Below are positions 38,271 to 47,523 of a stretch of DNA of 64,000 nucleotides, one piece after another. The notes beneath the pieces were generated by a model. The model saw only the letters and a list, made by a program, of their open reading frames with translations, made no database searches and was not told the origin of the DNA. Position numbers and translations under genes: made by a program. The stretch covers positions 3,348,001-3,412,000 of the forward strand of contig NC_019776.1 in the NCBI RefSeq assembly GCF_000317675.1. The letters run 5' to 3'. Numbering within the stretch: position 1 is the stretch's first letter; each line of letters begins with the position of its first letter. Source of the DNA: Cyanobacterium aponinum PCC 10605. GTDB taxonomy: Bacteria > Cyanobacteriota > Cyanobacteriia > Cyanobacteriales > Cyanobacteriaceae.

Positions 38271-39281
38271 TTATATACTCAAAGCAATAGATTCATAATA
38301 TAAAAGACCCTGTAACGCAACTTCTGTATTAGTTACCACTTTCAACGGCATTTTTTCCAATAAAGGTTTCATTCTGCCTTTGTGTAAAAAGGTGTTGACA
38401 AAATCACTATCTTGAACTAAAGGAAGAATTTTTGTGATAATTCCTCCTGCGATATAAATTCCACCATAGGGTAAAATTTTTAAGGCAAAATTGCCAATTT
38501 CTCCAGCATAAGCATCCAAAAACATTGTCATGGTTTGAGTTGTTAAAATATCGCTTTTTGTTAGGGCAGATTGTCCGATAATTTCTCCCGGATCTATGGT
38601 ATTATCCCCTTGTTCCCATTGTTTGATTTGACTGCTTATTTCTTCAGATTCAGGGGCAAATTTTGTATCTCTTAAAAACTGATAAATAGCAACAATTCCT
38701 TGTCCAGAAATAACTCTTTCCGCTGAAATTCTTTCCCAACCAAACTTATTTTTAAGATATTTTAATAATTGCCATTCTAATTCATTTTTTGGTGAAAAAT
38801 CGCTGTGGCCTCCTTCTGTGGCAAAAACACGATATTTATTTTTTTCTGGTATTAAAAAACTTTGTCCTAATCCAGTACCAGCACCAATCACAGCAATGGG
38901 AGAATTATTATTTTTTTCTCCTTCTTGTAAGGTAAATAATTCTGATTCTTTTAGATTTATAATCCCGTAACTCACCGCCGCAAAATCATTAAGCAAATAG
39001 GCTTCTTGACAGTGAAATTCTTGGGCTAATTCATCCCCTTTTATATGCCAATTTAAGTTAGTTAGTTTACAGCTATTATTATTAATTGGACCTGCGATCG
39101 CAATACATATTTTATCAATCGCAAAACCATCTAAAAATTTTTCTATCATATAAGAAAAAGTTTGATATTCTTGACTAGAATACTTAATTTGTTTAATGGT
39201 TTCATAATGATTATTTTTATTTATTTCAACCAATCTTAAGATAGTTTTAGTTCCACCAATATCACCGATTAAAACTTTCAT
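38271..39281 (-). CDS. glk: glucokinase
   Basis: Phosphorylates glucose to glucose-6-phosphate with ATP. The 336-residue protein has the phosphate-1 motif GDIGGTKTILRL at the N-terminus, CIAIAGPINNNSCKLTNLNW, LLNDFAAVSYG, VIGAGTGLGQSF and the GGHSDFSP block of bacterial glucokinases. It stands alone on the minus strand. Confidence 0.94.
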   Translation of the reverse strand: MKVLIGDIGGTKTILRLVEINKNNHYETIKQIKYSSQEYQTFSYMIEKFLDGFAIDKICIAIAGPINNNSCKLTNLNWHIKGDELAQEFHCQEAYLLNDFAAVSYGIINLKESELFTLQEGEKNNNSPIAVIGAGTGLGQSFLIPEKNKYRVFATEGGHSDFSPKNELEWQLLKYLKNKFGWERISAERVISGQGIVAIYQFLRDTKFAPESEEISSQIKQWEQGDNTIDPGEIIGQSALTKSDILTTQTMTMFLDAYAGEIGNFALKILPYGGIYIAGGIITKILPLVQDSDFVNTFLHKGRMKPLLEKMPLKVVTNTEVALQGLLYYESIALSI

Positions 39282-39415
39282 ATTATTATCTAATTATTGT
39301 TTTTATAAAGAGAGTGTTACCAGTAATTTAAGAAAGATTGACTATATTAAATAGCTCAAAATTTTGATAATATTGAAATTATATTTAATAACTATAAATC
39401 AGGAATAGTAAGACT

Positions 39416-40780
39416 ATGAGAATAGTCGCTTATAGCTACATTGAGCCATTAATAGATTCTATACCAGATCCTCAAATCTGGGGATGGGAAATAGAAGAAA
39501 TTTATCAAGACATAGATACAAGAGAAAAACTTAATCAATTATTCATTGATTCTCAAGATAATGCCCCTGATTATCTTTTAATTAATAGTCTTCACGAATT
39601 GGGTAATAGCCTAACAGAAGTGGAGAATAACATATTTAAATTAGAAAGTCTTAATATCGAAATAATCTCTTTACAACAGGATTATCACAGTAAAAATTTT
39701 CATAATGTAACAAGCATACAACAAAAAAAAGAATTATTAAAAATTTGGCAGGAAATAGAAAGTTTAATTAAACATAGAAAATTGAAAAAAGCCCATGCTA
39801 AAAATCGTTTAAATATCCTTCCTCCTCCCGGAAAACCACCTTATGGATACCTAAGAGGCAAAGATGGTTATATTGTTAACCGTGCCACTGCTCCCATTAT
39901 TAGAGCTTTTTTTGATCGTTTTTTACTTTATGGTTCTCTTCAAGATGCGGTCAATTATTTAGCTGAAAAATATAATAAAAAAATATCAGTATCTACGGCA
40001 AAATATTGGTTAAATAATCCCATTTATCGAGGAGATTTAAACTATAAAAATAAACAAATTATTCCTGATACTCATACTGCGATTATTACTAGAGAAGAGT
40101 CTGCACAAATAGAAAGAATTTTTCAAAGCCATCGCCGAGTTAAATCGAAAAGTGCATCATCTCAGCACTGTTTAGCTGGTTTAATTCAATGTCAATGGTG
40201 TAAGTCAAATTTTCGAGTTAATACTGTCACAAAGCGAAATAAATCCGCCAATTATTTATATTTAACTCCTGTGGAATGCCAAAAAGAAATTCCTTGTAAA
40301 TCCATTAATTATGATTTTGTTTTACAAAAGGTTATCGAGAATATTTGTAATAGTTTTAAGGAAATTAAAAATCAAGAACAAATGCCAAATATAGAACAAA
40401 TTAAAAATTATTTATTGACAGAAATTAATCAAAAAAAAAGAGTAATTACACAAATAGAAAAACTACTAGAAGAAAAAATTTTAGATGAAGAAACTGCAAA
40501 AATAAGAACTTATAAAATAAAACAGGATATAGGAGTGCTGAAACAGCAAATAGCAAAACTTCCTCCCAATAGTTTAAATACTATTGCAAATACATTATCT
40601 TTACCACAATTTTGGTATGACTTATCTTCCTCTGAAAAAAGATTTTATCTAAGAGAATTTGTTAAGATAATTGAGATTATTCCTCAGAATAATTATCCAC
40701 AAAAAAAAGATATTCAACTAAATTTTGTTTTCGCTAATGCACAATTAAACAATTCATGGCAAAATAGGGAAAAAGTATAG
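39416..40780 (+). CDS. serine-recombinase-like protein with a degenerate catalytic domain
   Basis: The layout is that of large serine recombinases: resolvase-like N-domain (1-120), recombinase domain (PYGYLRGKDGYIVN, about 140-230), zinc-beta-ribbon (CLAGLIQCQWCKS, about 255-300) and a C-terminal coiled coil (330-385). The N-terminus reads RIVAYSYIEPL where active enzymes have a G-Y-x-R-V-S type strand ending in the catalytic serine; here that serine position appears to be E. The usual arginines are also not evident. It resembles a conserved cyanobacterial family, possibly a non-catalytic DNA-binding protein. It ends 28 bases before gloA. Confidence 0.78.
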   Translation: MRIVAYSYIEPLIDSIPDPQIWGWEIEEIYQDIDTREKLNQLFIDSQDNAPDYLLINSLHELGNSLTEVENNIFKLESLNIEIISLQQDYHSKNFHNVTSIQQKKELLKIWQEIESLIKHRKLKKAHAKNRLNILPPPGKPPYGYLRGKDGYIVNRATAPIIRAFFDRFLLYGSLQDAVNYLAEKYNKKISVSTAKYWLNNPIYRGDLNYKNKQIIPDTHTAIITREESAQIERIFQSHRRVKSKSASSQHCLAGLIQCQWCKSNFRVNTVTKRNKSANYLYLTPVECQKEIPCKSINYDFVLQKVIENICNSFKEIKNQEQMPNIEQIKNYLLTEINQKKRVITQIEKLLEEKILDEETAKIRTYKIKQDIGVLKQQIAKLPPNSLNTIANTLSLPQFWYDLSSSEKRFYLREFVKIIEIIPQNNYPQKKDIQLNFVFANAQLNNSWQNREKV

Positions 40781-40808
40781 CTCTCAAAAATAAGTTAAAT
40801 AAATCACA

Positions 40809-41213
40809 ATGCGTATTTTACACACCATGTTAAGAGTAGGGAATTTAGAAAAATCCCTTGAATTTTATTGTCAAGTATTAGGCATGAAATTATTACGCCA
40901 AAAAGACTATCCAAATGGGAAATTTACTCTGGCTTTTGTTGGTTATGGTGATGAAAGTGATAACACTGTAATTGAGTTAACTCACAATTGGGATACTGAT
41001 AGTTATGATATTGGCAATGGTTATGGGCATATTGCTTTAGGGGTTGACGATATTTATGGTACTTGTGAACAAATTAGGTCATTAGGTGGTAAAGTAACTA
41101 GAGAACCAGGTCCTATGAAACACGGCTCTACAGTAATTGCTTTTGTGGAAGATCCTGATGGATATAAGATAGAATTAATACAGTTAGGGACTCAAGGTAG
41201 TACTTCCTCATAG
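40809..41213 (+). CDS. gloA: lactoylglutathione lyase (glyoxalase I)
   Basis: Converts the hemithioacetal of methylglyoxal and glutathione to lactoylglutathione, a detoxification step. The 134-residue protein has the four metal ligands H5, E56, H74 and E122 in their standard places, as in the nickel/cobalt-dependent E. coli enzyme. Confidence 0.96.
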   Translation: MRILHTMLRVGNLEKSLEFYCQVLGMKLLRQKDYPNGKFTLAFVGYGDESDNTVIELTHNWDTDSYDIGNGYGHIALGVDDIYGTCEQIRSLGGKVTREPGPMKHGSTVIAFVEDPDGYKIELIQLGTQGSTSS

Positions 41214-41268
41214 AAGTAAAAGTTATATTAGTAAGCAACAGGCAGAAGGTAAAAATTTGAATCATAAC

Positions 41269-41286
41269 AAGAGGTTTAAGCCTCTT
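41269..41286. terminator. inverted repeat between convergent genes
   Basis: AAGAGG-TTTAAG-CCTCTT forms a six-pair stem, extendable by a G-T and an A-T pair. It lies 55 bases after the gloA stop and 62 bases before the end of the oxidoreductase gene. T-rich sequence follows on the plus strand (ACTTTGTT). Probably a weak terminator serving one or both genes. Confidence 0.4.
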
Positions 41287-41348
41287 ACTTTGTTAACAAG
41301 AAAAATTGAAGTTAGTGCTTTTTGGCTTACAGGCAATATTTTCTTTGG

Positions 41349-42470
41349 TTAGTGTTTAAACTTGTTCATAAATCTTAAATCAAGATAATTTTTGAAATAC
41401 CATAATAGTGGCGATTCCCATCCTAAATAACTCCAACTAGCAACGGCACTTTCATTTCCTGTGCCAATAATGTTTAAATAATTACGGGGTGGGAAATATG
41501 GTTTTAATGGTTTATTTTCAATAAATCTAAATAAGTTTTTTAATAATGGTTTACCTTGTCTGACGGCAAAAACTCCCGCTTTAGGATGGGGATTTTCTCT
41601 TAATGTGGCAATGTCTCCTGATGCAAAAATATAATTATAGTTAGTGGTTTGTAGGGTATTTTTTATTAAGATAAAACCAGTTTTATCGGTGTTAATAGGA
41701 TTATTTTTTAACCATAAAGGCGCACTTGCTTGGGTAACTAAAATATGATGATTTCCTGATATTTTTTTTCCTGTTTTGAGGATTATTTCTGTTTGATTAA
41801 TTGCATTTACTTCTGAGTTGAGAAATAGGTTAATCTTTTTTGCCTGTAAAATATCTGTGAGTTTATAGCTTACCCATTGGTTATGATTTTCTAATATTTT
41901 TTCTCCTCGATGAATAAGATTGATATTAATATTATCCGAGGTCATAATTGATGTTAATTTTTTGTGTATATTGAGGGCTAATTCTACTCCTCCTGCACCA
42001 CCTCCAATAATATTTAGAGTGAGGGATTGATTTTTACTGACTTGATAATAGTCAGTTATTTTTTTCCATTTATCTAAAAAAGATAATACGGGTTTTGCCG
42101 GAATACTATATAGATTTGCTCCTTTAATGGTGCTTTTATCAGGAGTGCTACCAATATCAATAGATAAAATATCAAAGGTAATTTTGTTTCCTGAATGGCA
42201 AATAACATATTTTTGCTCAGGATTTATGTCTATTACTTTATCTAAAATAAAATTAATTCCCTTGCTTTCTGCTATTTTTTTGATGGGGATAAATAAATCT
42301 TGGGGAGAATAATATCCTGCAACATAGGCGGGTAAAATACCTGAATAGGGACTGAGAGGAGTATCACTAATGATGGTAATATTAACCTTGTTTAAATAAT
42401 TTTTTCTAATTAAAGAAAGTGCGATCGCATGACTATGACCTCCTCCTATTAAAAGTAATCTCATTATCAT
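41349..42470 (-). CDS. FAD-dependent pyridine nucleotide-disulphide oxidoreductase (SelD-associated NDH-like type)
   Basis: The 373-residue flavoprotein has an N-terminal dinucleotide fold RLLLIGGGHSHAIAL, a YSGILPAYVAGYY block, a second NAD-binding fold (LNIIGGGAGGVELAL) and FASGDIATL near the C-terminus. The GGGHSH start with PYSGMLPG-type text is typical of proteins found alone or fused to selenide, water dikinase. Here it is the unfused form. Its first ATG (42470) overlaps the stop codon of the upstream gene; a second ATG is at 42464. Confidence 0.84.
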   Translation of the reverse strand: MIMRLLLIGGGHSHAIALSLIRKNYLNKVNITIISDTPLSPYSGILPAYVAGYYSPQDLFIPIKKIAESKGINFILDKVIDINPEQKYVICHSGNKITFDILSIDIGSTPDKSTIKGANLYSIPAKPVLSFLDKWKKITDYYQVSKNQSLTLNIIGGGAGGVELALNIHKKLTSIMTSDNININLIHRGEKILENHNQWVSYKLTDILQAKKINLFLNSEVNAINQTEIILKTGKKISGNHHILVTQASAPLWLKNNPINTDKTGFILIKNTLQTTNYNYIFASGDIATLRENPHPKAGVFAVRQGKPLLKNLFRFIENKPLKPYFPPRNYLNIIGTGNESAVASWSYLGWESPLLWYFKNYLDLRFMNKFKH

Positions 42471-43088
42471 TTATTGTAGGAGTAAATCTGCACTTCCGGG
42501 TTTAGGTAATTGAAAAGAGGGAGATTGGGAAGAAGGGGTTTTTTGTTGATTTTGTGTAGATTCTTGATTGATTTCTTGATTTTCGGGATTATAAATATTT
42601 ACCAAGACACTAACTAATTCATCTCTTTGTTGTCTTGTCAAACTCTTTATTACTTGTTTGTCTTTTTCAAGGGGATTTTCTGTTATTGTTGTACTGGGAT
42701 AACGTTGCTCATCCATGATTTCATTTTTACCTAAATAATCTGCAAGAGTCAGTTTCCAATCAAGGCGATATACTGTTGGACGAGATTTGACATATTGATG
42801 ATAACGAACTATTCTCGACACTAGGGTATTTTCTGAAACTACCTGATTTGTCTCTACACTCAAATAATTATTTTCTAAGGGAAAGTCTGGTATTTGTTGA
42901 TAAACTTCTCTCGATACTACTTCAGGAGTCAAGGTTTGAGCCCAAACTCTAGTAAATGGTAACTCGTTTTGATTAACATTCACTGAACCATTATAATAAT
43001 GAACTGAGAAATAATGGGTGAATAGATTAATGATTACAGAAAAGATAGTAACAATAACCCATTTATATTTTCTAAATTGCCGTTTCAT
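42471..43088 (-). CDS. membrane-anchored protein of unknown function
   Basis: The start is probably ATG 43088 (M-K-R-Q-F-R), giving 205 residues; GTG 43100 is the alternative. One hydrophobic segment at about residues 11-28 would place the rest outside the cytoplasm. The outer part has a conserved-looking core (LVSRIVRYHQYVKSRP then YRLDWKLTLADYLG) and ends in a Gln/Ser/Pro-rich tail. It is translationally linked to the oxidoreductase downstream and follows rpoZ by about 37 bases, so the three may form one operon. I do not recognise the family. Confidence 0.68.
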   Translation of the reverse strand: MKRQFRKYKWVIVTIFSVIINLFTHYFSVHYYNGSVNVNQNELPFTRVWAQTLTPEVVSREVYQQIPDFPLENNYLSVETNQVVSENTLVSRIVRYHQYVKSRPTVYRLDWKLTLADYLGKNEIMDEQRYPSTTITENPLEKDKQVIKSLTRQQRDELVSVLVNIYNPENQEINQESTQNQQKTPSSQSPSFQLPKPGSADLLLQ

Positions 43089-43124
43089 CTTTCTATTCAC
43101 TCACTATTAATCAATATAACAACT

Positions 43125-43355
43125 CTATTTTAGTTCACTAATAATCTCTGGTTGAGTTAACTCGTCAGACATTTCAATAATTGCCCTTAATACAGGTTTC
43201 ATAACCTCTTCCACATTTTCCATATCTTGTTTTCTTCTTTCTTTTGCCCTTTTAGCAACGCCTACAGTAATTTTATAACGATTGGAAGCGGCCGCAAGTA
43301 AGGCATCGCTACGAAACATAATTTGACTAGAATCAAAGCTATTTTTTTTGAGCAT
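43125..43355 (-). CDS. rpoZ: DNA-directed RNA polymerase omega subunit
   Basis: Assembly factor of RNA polymerase. The 76-residue product has the cyanobacterial omega pattern [27 protein letters not shown], followed by an acidic tail. It is the upstream member of a probable three-gene unit on the minus strand. Confidence 0.93.
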   Translation of the reverse strand: MLKKNSFDSSQIMFRSDALLAAASNRYKITVGVAKRAKERRKQDMENVEEVMKPVLRAIIEMSDELTQPEIISELK

Positions 43356-43488
43356 TCTTGTTTTACAATTATGATATTAGTGGTGTCTTATTATATCAAA
43401 ATCTTTCCCATTCTCCACAGTAAACCCTTGCCAACATAATGAGTGATACCAAGCTGACATTATATTTGTTTTTTTATCAGGGAAGAGG

Positions 43489-43563
43489 CAACCTCTTTAT
43501 ATTTCCTCTCAAACCTGTTGCCTACCCTAACTAATAATTTACACGACGAGAAGTGATAGAGCC
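43489..43563 (+). repeat. partial R1 repeat (right end only)
   Basis: The text TTGCCTACCCTAACTAATAATTTACACGACGAGAAGTGATAGAGCC is the R1 right end, ending at 43563. The left part is missing or unrecognisable, and no matching 8-bp flank was found for the adjacent AAAGTAAT. The left coordinate is approximate. Confidence 0.6.
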
Positions 43564-43587
43564 AAAGTAATTGATATACTTCTTAGG

Positions 43588-44706
43588 TTAATTTGCTTGA
43601 TTCCATATTTTTTCTATTTCGTTAATAACATTACTATCAGGGCTAGGTTTTATATTTGTATTTGGTTTGATTTCTACTCCTGAAATATTGTTACTCCAAG
43701 GTGTCTCTTTTAGGTTTGCTAAATTTAGATCAATTATGGGTCTAAAACCGTATTTTGCAAATATAATTTGTTGCTCTTTTTCTCTTAAGTAATTAATGAA
43801 TTTTTTTGCTGATTTTGCTTCTTGATTATTTACATTTTGTTTTAATACTACCCCTGAAATTGTGGTTTCAATGGTAGGATTGGGATAATAAATTTGATAG
43901 CCTTGGTTTCTTCTTTCTTTTGCTTGTGACCAACGATAAAGGGCTATACTTTCGTAAACCGTAGCAACATCGGCATCATTTGCTCCTCTGGCGATAAATT
44001 CTTGTAATAAAATATCGGTGCTTCTCGGTGGTTGATAAACGGACTTTTTTATAAGGGTAAATAAGTCTATTATTTGATTATTATTAATGTCATTAACTGT
44101 TAAAATATTTTGATTTAAGTCATTTTTTGCCCATAAACTTAAGGTTAACTGCCCACTATTAGAGCGTGTTGGATCTGTTGTCACAAAATCAAAACTTCCC
44201 CAATTTTTATCTCCTCCTAATTGTTGCCAATTTCTTACTTTTAAGGCTTTTTCTAGTTGATTCCAACTAAATTTATTATTAGGAAATAACACTTTTCCTC
44301 TCTCTTCCCACGCGATCGCAACTAAAAGAGTACGGGTGATCACCTCTGGAGGATTATAAAAAATATTGGTTTCTCCTTGTGCTTTTAAGCGGTTTTCCAA
44401 CTCAGTAATTAACTCACTATTAGCAGGAATCAAAATAGTAGGAATAAAGTCATTTTTTTTATCAATAACATTACTAATCATGTCTTGTGAGCCTTGAATT
44501 TCTATTTCTAAATCAATGTGAGGATTATCTTTTTCAAACTTATCACTAATTTCCTCTAAAACTTCTTTTAATTCTGAACCACTAACAATAGTAACGTTAG
44601 TTTTGATAGGAAAAATTGGTAAATAAGTTATGCCTAAACTAGCACAAATAATCAATAAAGAAATTACTTTGTTTATTGAAGAATCTTTTTTTTCAGAAGT
44701 AGTCAT
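43588..44706 (-). CDS. periplasmic substrate-binding protein, PstS/SBP_bac_11-like
   Basis: The start is ATG 44706, with TCAGGAGAAAT just upstream; a longer frame to 44769 lacks such a site. The 372-residue protein has one hydrophobic segment at about 14-32, then a two-lobe binding fold. It shows TNVTIVSGSELKEVLEEI, the ligand-loop-like TTDPTRSNSGQLTLSLWA and FINYLREKEQQIIFAKYGFRPI. The PTRSNSG string is shared with the VWA lipoprotein two genes upstream (45682-47400). It is the last gene of a four-gene run on the minus strand. Ligand unknown. Confidence 0.8.
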   Translation of the reverse strand: MTTSEKKDSSINKVISLLIICASLGITYLPIFPIKTNVTIVSGSELKEVLEEISDKFEKDNPHIDLEIEIQGSQDMISNVIDKKNDFIPTILIPANSELITELENRLKAQGETNIFYNPPEVITRTLLVAIAWEERGKVLFPNNKFSWNQLEKALKVRNWQQLGGDKNWGSFDFVTTDPTRSNSGQLTLSLWAKNDLNQNILTVNDINNNQIIDLFTLIKKSVYQPPRSTDILLQEFIARGANDADVATVYESIALYRWSQAKERRNQGYQIYYPNPTIETTISGVVLKQNVNNQEAKSAKKFINYLREKEQQIIFAKYGFRPIIDLNLANLKETPWSNNISGVEIKPNTNIKPSPDSNVINEIEKIWNQAN

Positions 44707-44836
44707 TATTTCTCCTGATGATGTTGTTATTTTCAAGACTGAGAAGAATTTTTCCGTTAATTTATTCATAATATTATGAGTAATAATTAGGGAGTAAAGA
44801 GTAATTATCTAACACCTGCAACCTGTAACCTGAAAC

Positions 44837-45562
44837 CTATTCATTATTCATTGTTAAAAGACTGCTTAATTCTTGAGTTAAATCTTGTAAATCTTGCAAA
44901 GCCTGAGAATTAGTCAAGTCAGAAGTGCGCAATTTATTTTGTAATTGTTGTAAAACTCCCGCCGATTCAGTGAGAATATTTGTTAGGGCAAAAACTTGGG
45001 CTTCTCTTGCTGATTTACCCTGTTTTGCTAAATCAATATTACGTCTTAAATTACTTTCAATTTGTCTTAATTGTTTCAGAGCTAATCCATTAGCCGATTG
45101 TTGTTTTTTGAGATTAGTTTTTAATTTTTCCTCTAATTCTTCCTCTGATAATAAAGAATCACTTCCCGATAATTTCTTACTTAAATACTCGATTTTTTCT
45201 GGTAATTCAAAAGTGCGATCGCATCCATATTCAATGGCAGTTAATAAATCCATTTGGTGAGCATCATGAAGTAAATTTTTAGCTTCTAAACGTAAATTTT
45301 CAGCCTTTTTAATTAATAAGTTAGATTCTTGTTTTGCCAATTCTAACTCTTCTTCAAGGGCTCTGTTATCGAGATTAATTTTATTATCATTATTTAATGA
45401 ATTATTGGCTAAAAAACCAGAACCAATTACACCAACTGAGATACTAATAGGCAACATCAAAAAACTGGAAACATTAGCAAATCTTACTCCAAAAAAGAGA
45501 CAAACACCTGCAACAAAAACAGCAAGAGGATAATTAAGAGGATTAACAATTTTTGGTATCAT
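44837..45562 (-). CDS. membrane protein with a long coiled coil, unknown function
   Basis: The start is placed at ATG 45562 (MIPKIVNPLNYPLAV); the frame upstream to 45628 is intergenic-repeat DNA. Two hydrophobic segments lie at about residues 11-28 and 34-53. They are followed by a helical region of some 180 residues with heptad-like spacing (EEELELAKQESNLLIKKAEN). It sits between two genes for related binding proteins, in the same direction with gaps of 119-130 bases, so it probably belongs to the same system. No known family was recognised. Confidence 0.7.
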   Translation of the reverse strand: MIPKIVNPLNYPLAVFVAGVCLFFGVRFANVSSFLMLPISISVGVIGSGFLANNSLNNDNKINLDNRALEEELELAKQESNLLIKKAENLRLEAKNLLHDAHQMDLLTAIEYGCDRTFELPEKIEYLSKKLSGSDSLLSEEELEEKLKTNLKKQQSANGLALKQLRQIESNLRRNIDLAKQGKSAREAQVFALTNILTESAGVLQQLQNKLRTSDLTNSQALQDLQDLTQELSSLLTMNNE

Positions 45563-45681
45563 AGATAAAAAATGAGTAAGGGGTAATAGGTAATGTAAGG
45601 ATTGAATATATTCAACCCGCAGTGGCATGGGAGGCGTGGGGAGAAATTTTTATTAACCTGAAACCTAAAACCTTTTAATCA

Positions 45682-47400
45682 TTAAAATTCTAGTTGTAAA
45701 TTTTTCATAACTAGATCAATAGTATTAGGATCGCCCTTTCGATAATATCCGGCATTAATTTTGGCAATTTCTTCTAGGGCTTGGGCGTTAAACTCCCCAT
45801 CATTACCATAACCAACGGTGAAAAAAGCAATCCTTTCATCACTATTAAAACCACTTTTTTGCAATTCCTGCTCCAATTGTTGTAGATTAATACCACTACC
45901 AGAATCCTCTCCGTCAGTCAGAATTAATACCGCATTAATGTAATTGGGTTTTAAATTTTGTCGTAACCAATCACGGGCATATAAAGCACTGTCATATAGT
46001 TTTGTACCTCCTCTTGCCTGTAAACTACTTATATACTGAATACCCTGATTTTTTCCTTCAGGAGTGCCTTTAATAATGACAGGAGGGTTAATTTGATCAC
46101 TAAAAGTGATAATTGCAATTTCTTCTTTTGAACCTAAATTGTTAATATAATTTAACAACGTATTCTGCACTGCGGTTATTTTTTGCCCTCGCATCGAACC
46201 TGAAATATCTACAACTACAGCAACCTGAGAAGGTTTTTTTGAATAATCCTGCCAATTGGTTAACATTGCTTCTACTACTTCTGGGGCAGGAGGGCGATAG
46301 GATTCATAATTAGGATTAGGATTGACTCCGTATTGACTACTAAACTTGTTACCCAAAGAAATACTCGGAATACCGGGGCGTAATCCCAGACTCGCCGCTA
46401 ATTGTTGAGATTCAGGAGTTAACATAAAATCCAAGACTTTTTGTGCGCCTTCTTTTTCTTCTGCCGACATCCAAGGGGCATTGGGTATTATTCCCCGAAT
46501 ATTAGAGCTAAATGTGGCTTTAGGATATACTGCTTGATATTGAGTTTGAGAAGCATTAGGCTGACTATTAGCTTGAATAACTAAAGATTCATACACAGAG
46601 CCTACAGAAGCCCAAAAAACACCATTTTCAACCATAGAATTGGCAAGGGATGCGGTAGAAGCCCCATAACGGGTAACTTTTTCTTGAATAGCCTTAACTT
46701 TATCCTGATATTTTGTAATATCGTTAATGGTTAAATCTTGGGGTTGTTTATTGCTAACAGAGGCAAATTGGGCAACTAGAGTTTGTAAACCTGAGTTTGA
46801 GCGAGTGGGGGCAGTTTGTACAAAGTATATCGGTAATGGTGGGGCTTGGGAATCTAATTGTTGATAATTGTCATATTGGGTTAAGGCTGTATAGATGTTG
46901 GGTAATTTTTCCAACACAGGTGCTAACTCTTTTGTCGTCATGAATACCATGGGGCTAAAAACGATTAAAGGAGTATCCGTAATGGGAGGAATTAAGTTTT
47001 CTCCGGGGAAAATTTTGTCAACTTGGTAAATTAACTGATTTTGATAGATTTCACCGTCAACGGAAATAATGGAGGGAAATTGGGCATCATCGGCAGAAAT
47101 GGCATTGTTGGCTAATTGTTGAGTAAGGTTAACGACTTCGCCAATGACATCACCGCTACCTTTTGCATCACAGGTTAGATAAAACTGTTTTCCGTTATCT
47201 AATTTAGGGTTAGTTTCATTTAGTTTCTCTGCTATTTGGCGGCAAAATTCTCCTAAATCACTTCCTGCTAAAAATTTTATTTCTAGTTGCGATCGCCTCT
47301 GATTTGTGTTACCATCAACGGAACTATTATCGCTACATCCTGACAATAAAGAAAAAGATATGAATATAAAAGTCAGAATTAACCTAAATTTAGAAGCCAT
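45682..47400 (-). CDS. lipoprotein with substrate-binding and von Willebrand A domains
   Basis: The 572-residue protein has a lipoprotein signal with lipobox L-L-S-G-C (cysteine near residue 22). A PstS-like binding domain follows (about 38-370; KFLAGSDLGEFCRQIAEKL, TAPTRSNSGLQTLVAQFA). A VWA domain is at the C-terminus (about 385-560). The metal-binding MIDAS is intact: D398, S400, S402 in VVVDISGSMRG, with ARGGTKLYDSALYA and LILTDGEDSG. This fusion suggests a cell-surface protein that binds a ligand and a partner. It lies between the hybrid kinase and the coiled-coil membrane protein. Confidence 0.9.
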   Translation of the reverse strand: MASKFRLILTFIFISFSLLSGCSDNSSVDGNTNQRRSQLEIKFLAGSDLGEFCRQIAEKLNETNPKLDNGKQFYLTCDAKGSGDVIGEVVNLTQQLANNAISADDAQFPSIISVDGEIYQNQLIYQVDKIFPGENLIPPITDTPLIVFSPMVFMTTKELAPVLEKLPNIYTALTQYDNYQQLDSQAPPLPIYFVQTAPTRSNSGLQTLVAQFASVSNKQPQDLTINDITKYQDKVKAIQEKVTRYGASTASLANSMVENGVFWASVGSVYESLVIQANSQPNASQTQYQAVYPKATFSSNIRGIIPNAPWMSAEEKEGAQKVLDFMLTPESQQLAASLGLRPGIPSISLGNKFSSQYGVNPNPNYESYRPPAPEVVEAMLTNWQDYSKKPSQVAVVVDISGSMRGQKITAVQNTLLNYINNLGSKEEIAIITFSDQINPPVIIKGTPEGKNQGIQYISSLQARGGTKLYDSALYARDWLRQNLKPNYINAVLILTDGEDSGSGINLQQLEQELQKSGFNSDERIAFFTVGYGNDGEFNAQALEEIAKINAGYYRKGDPNTIDLVMKNLQLEF

Positions 47401-47523
47401 AAAAACACAACCTTAATTATTAGTATTCCCAATAACAATCATAACTAATAGGTCGTTATATCAATGTTAAATTCACTTTAAGAATCATTATCATGAAAAA
47501 AATCACAATTTAACTCTTAATTC

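Noticed and set aside
44925-45260. 111-codon open frame with many cysteines on the plus strand
   Set aside because: Antisense shadow of the coiled-coil gene; the cysteines come from reverse-complemented glutamine/alanine-rich codons.
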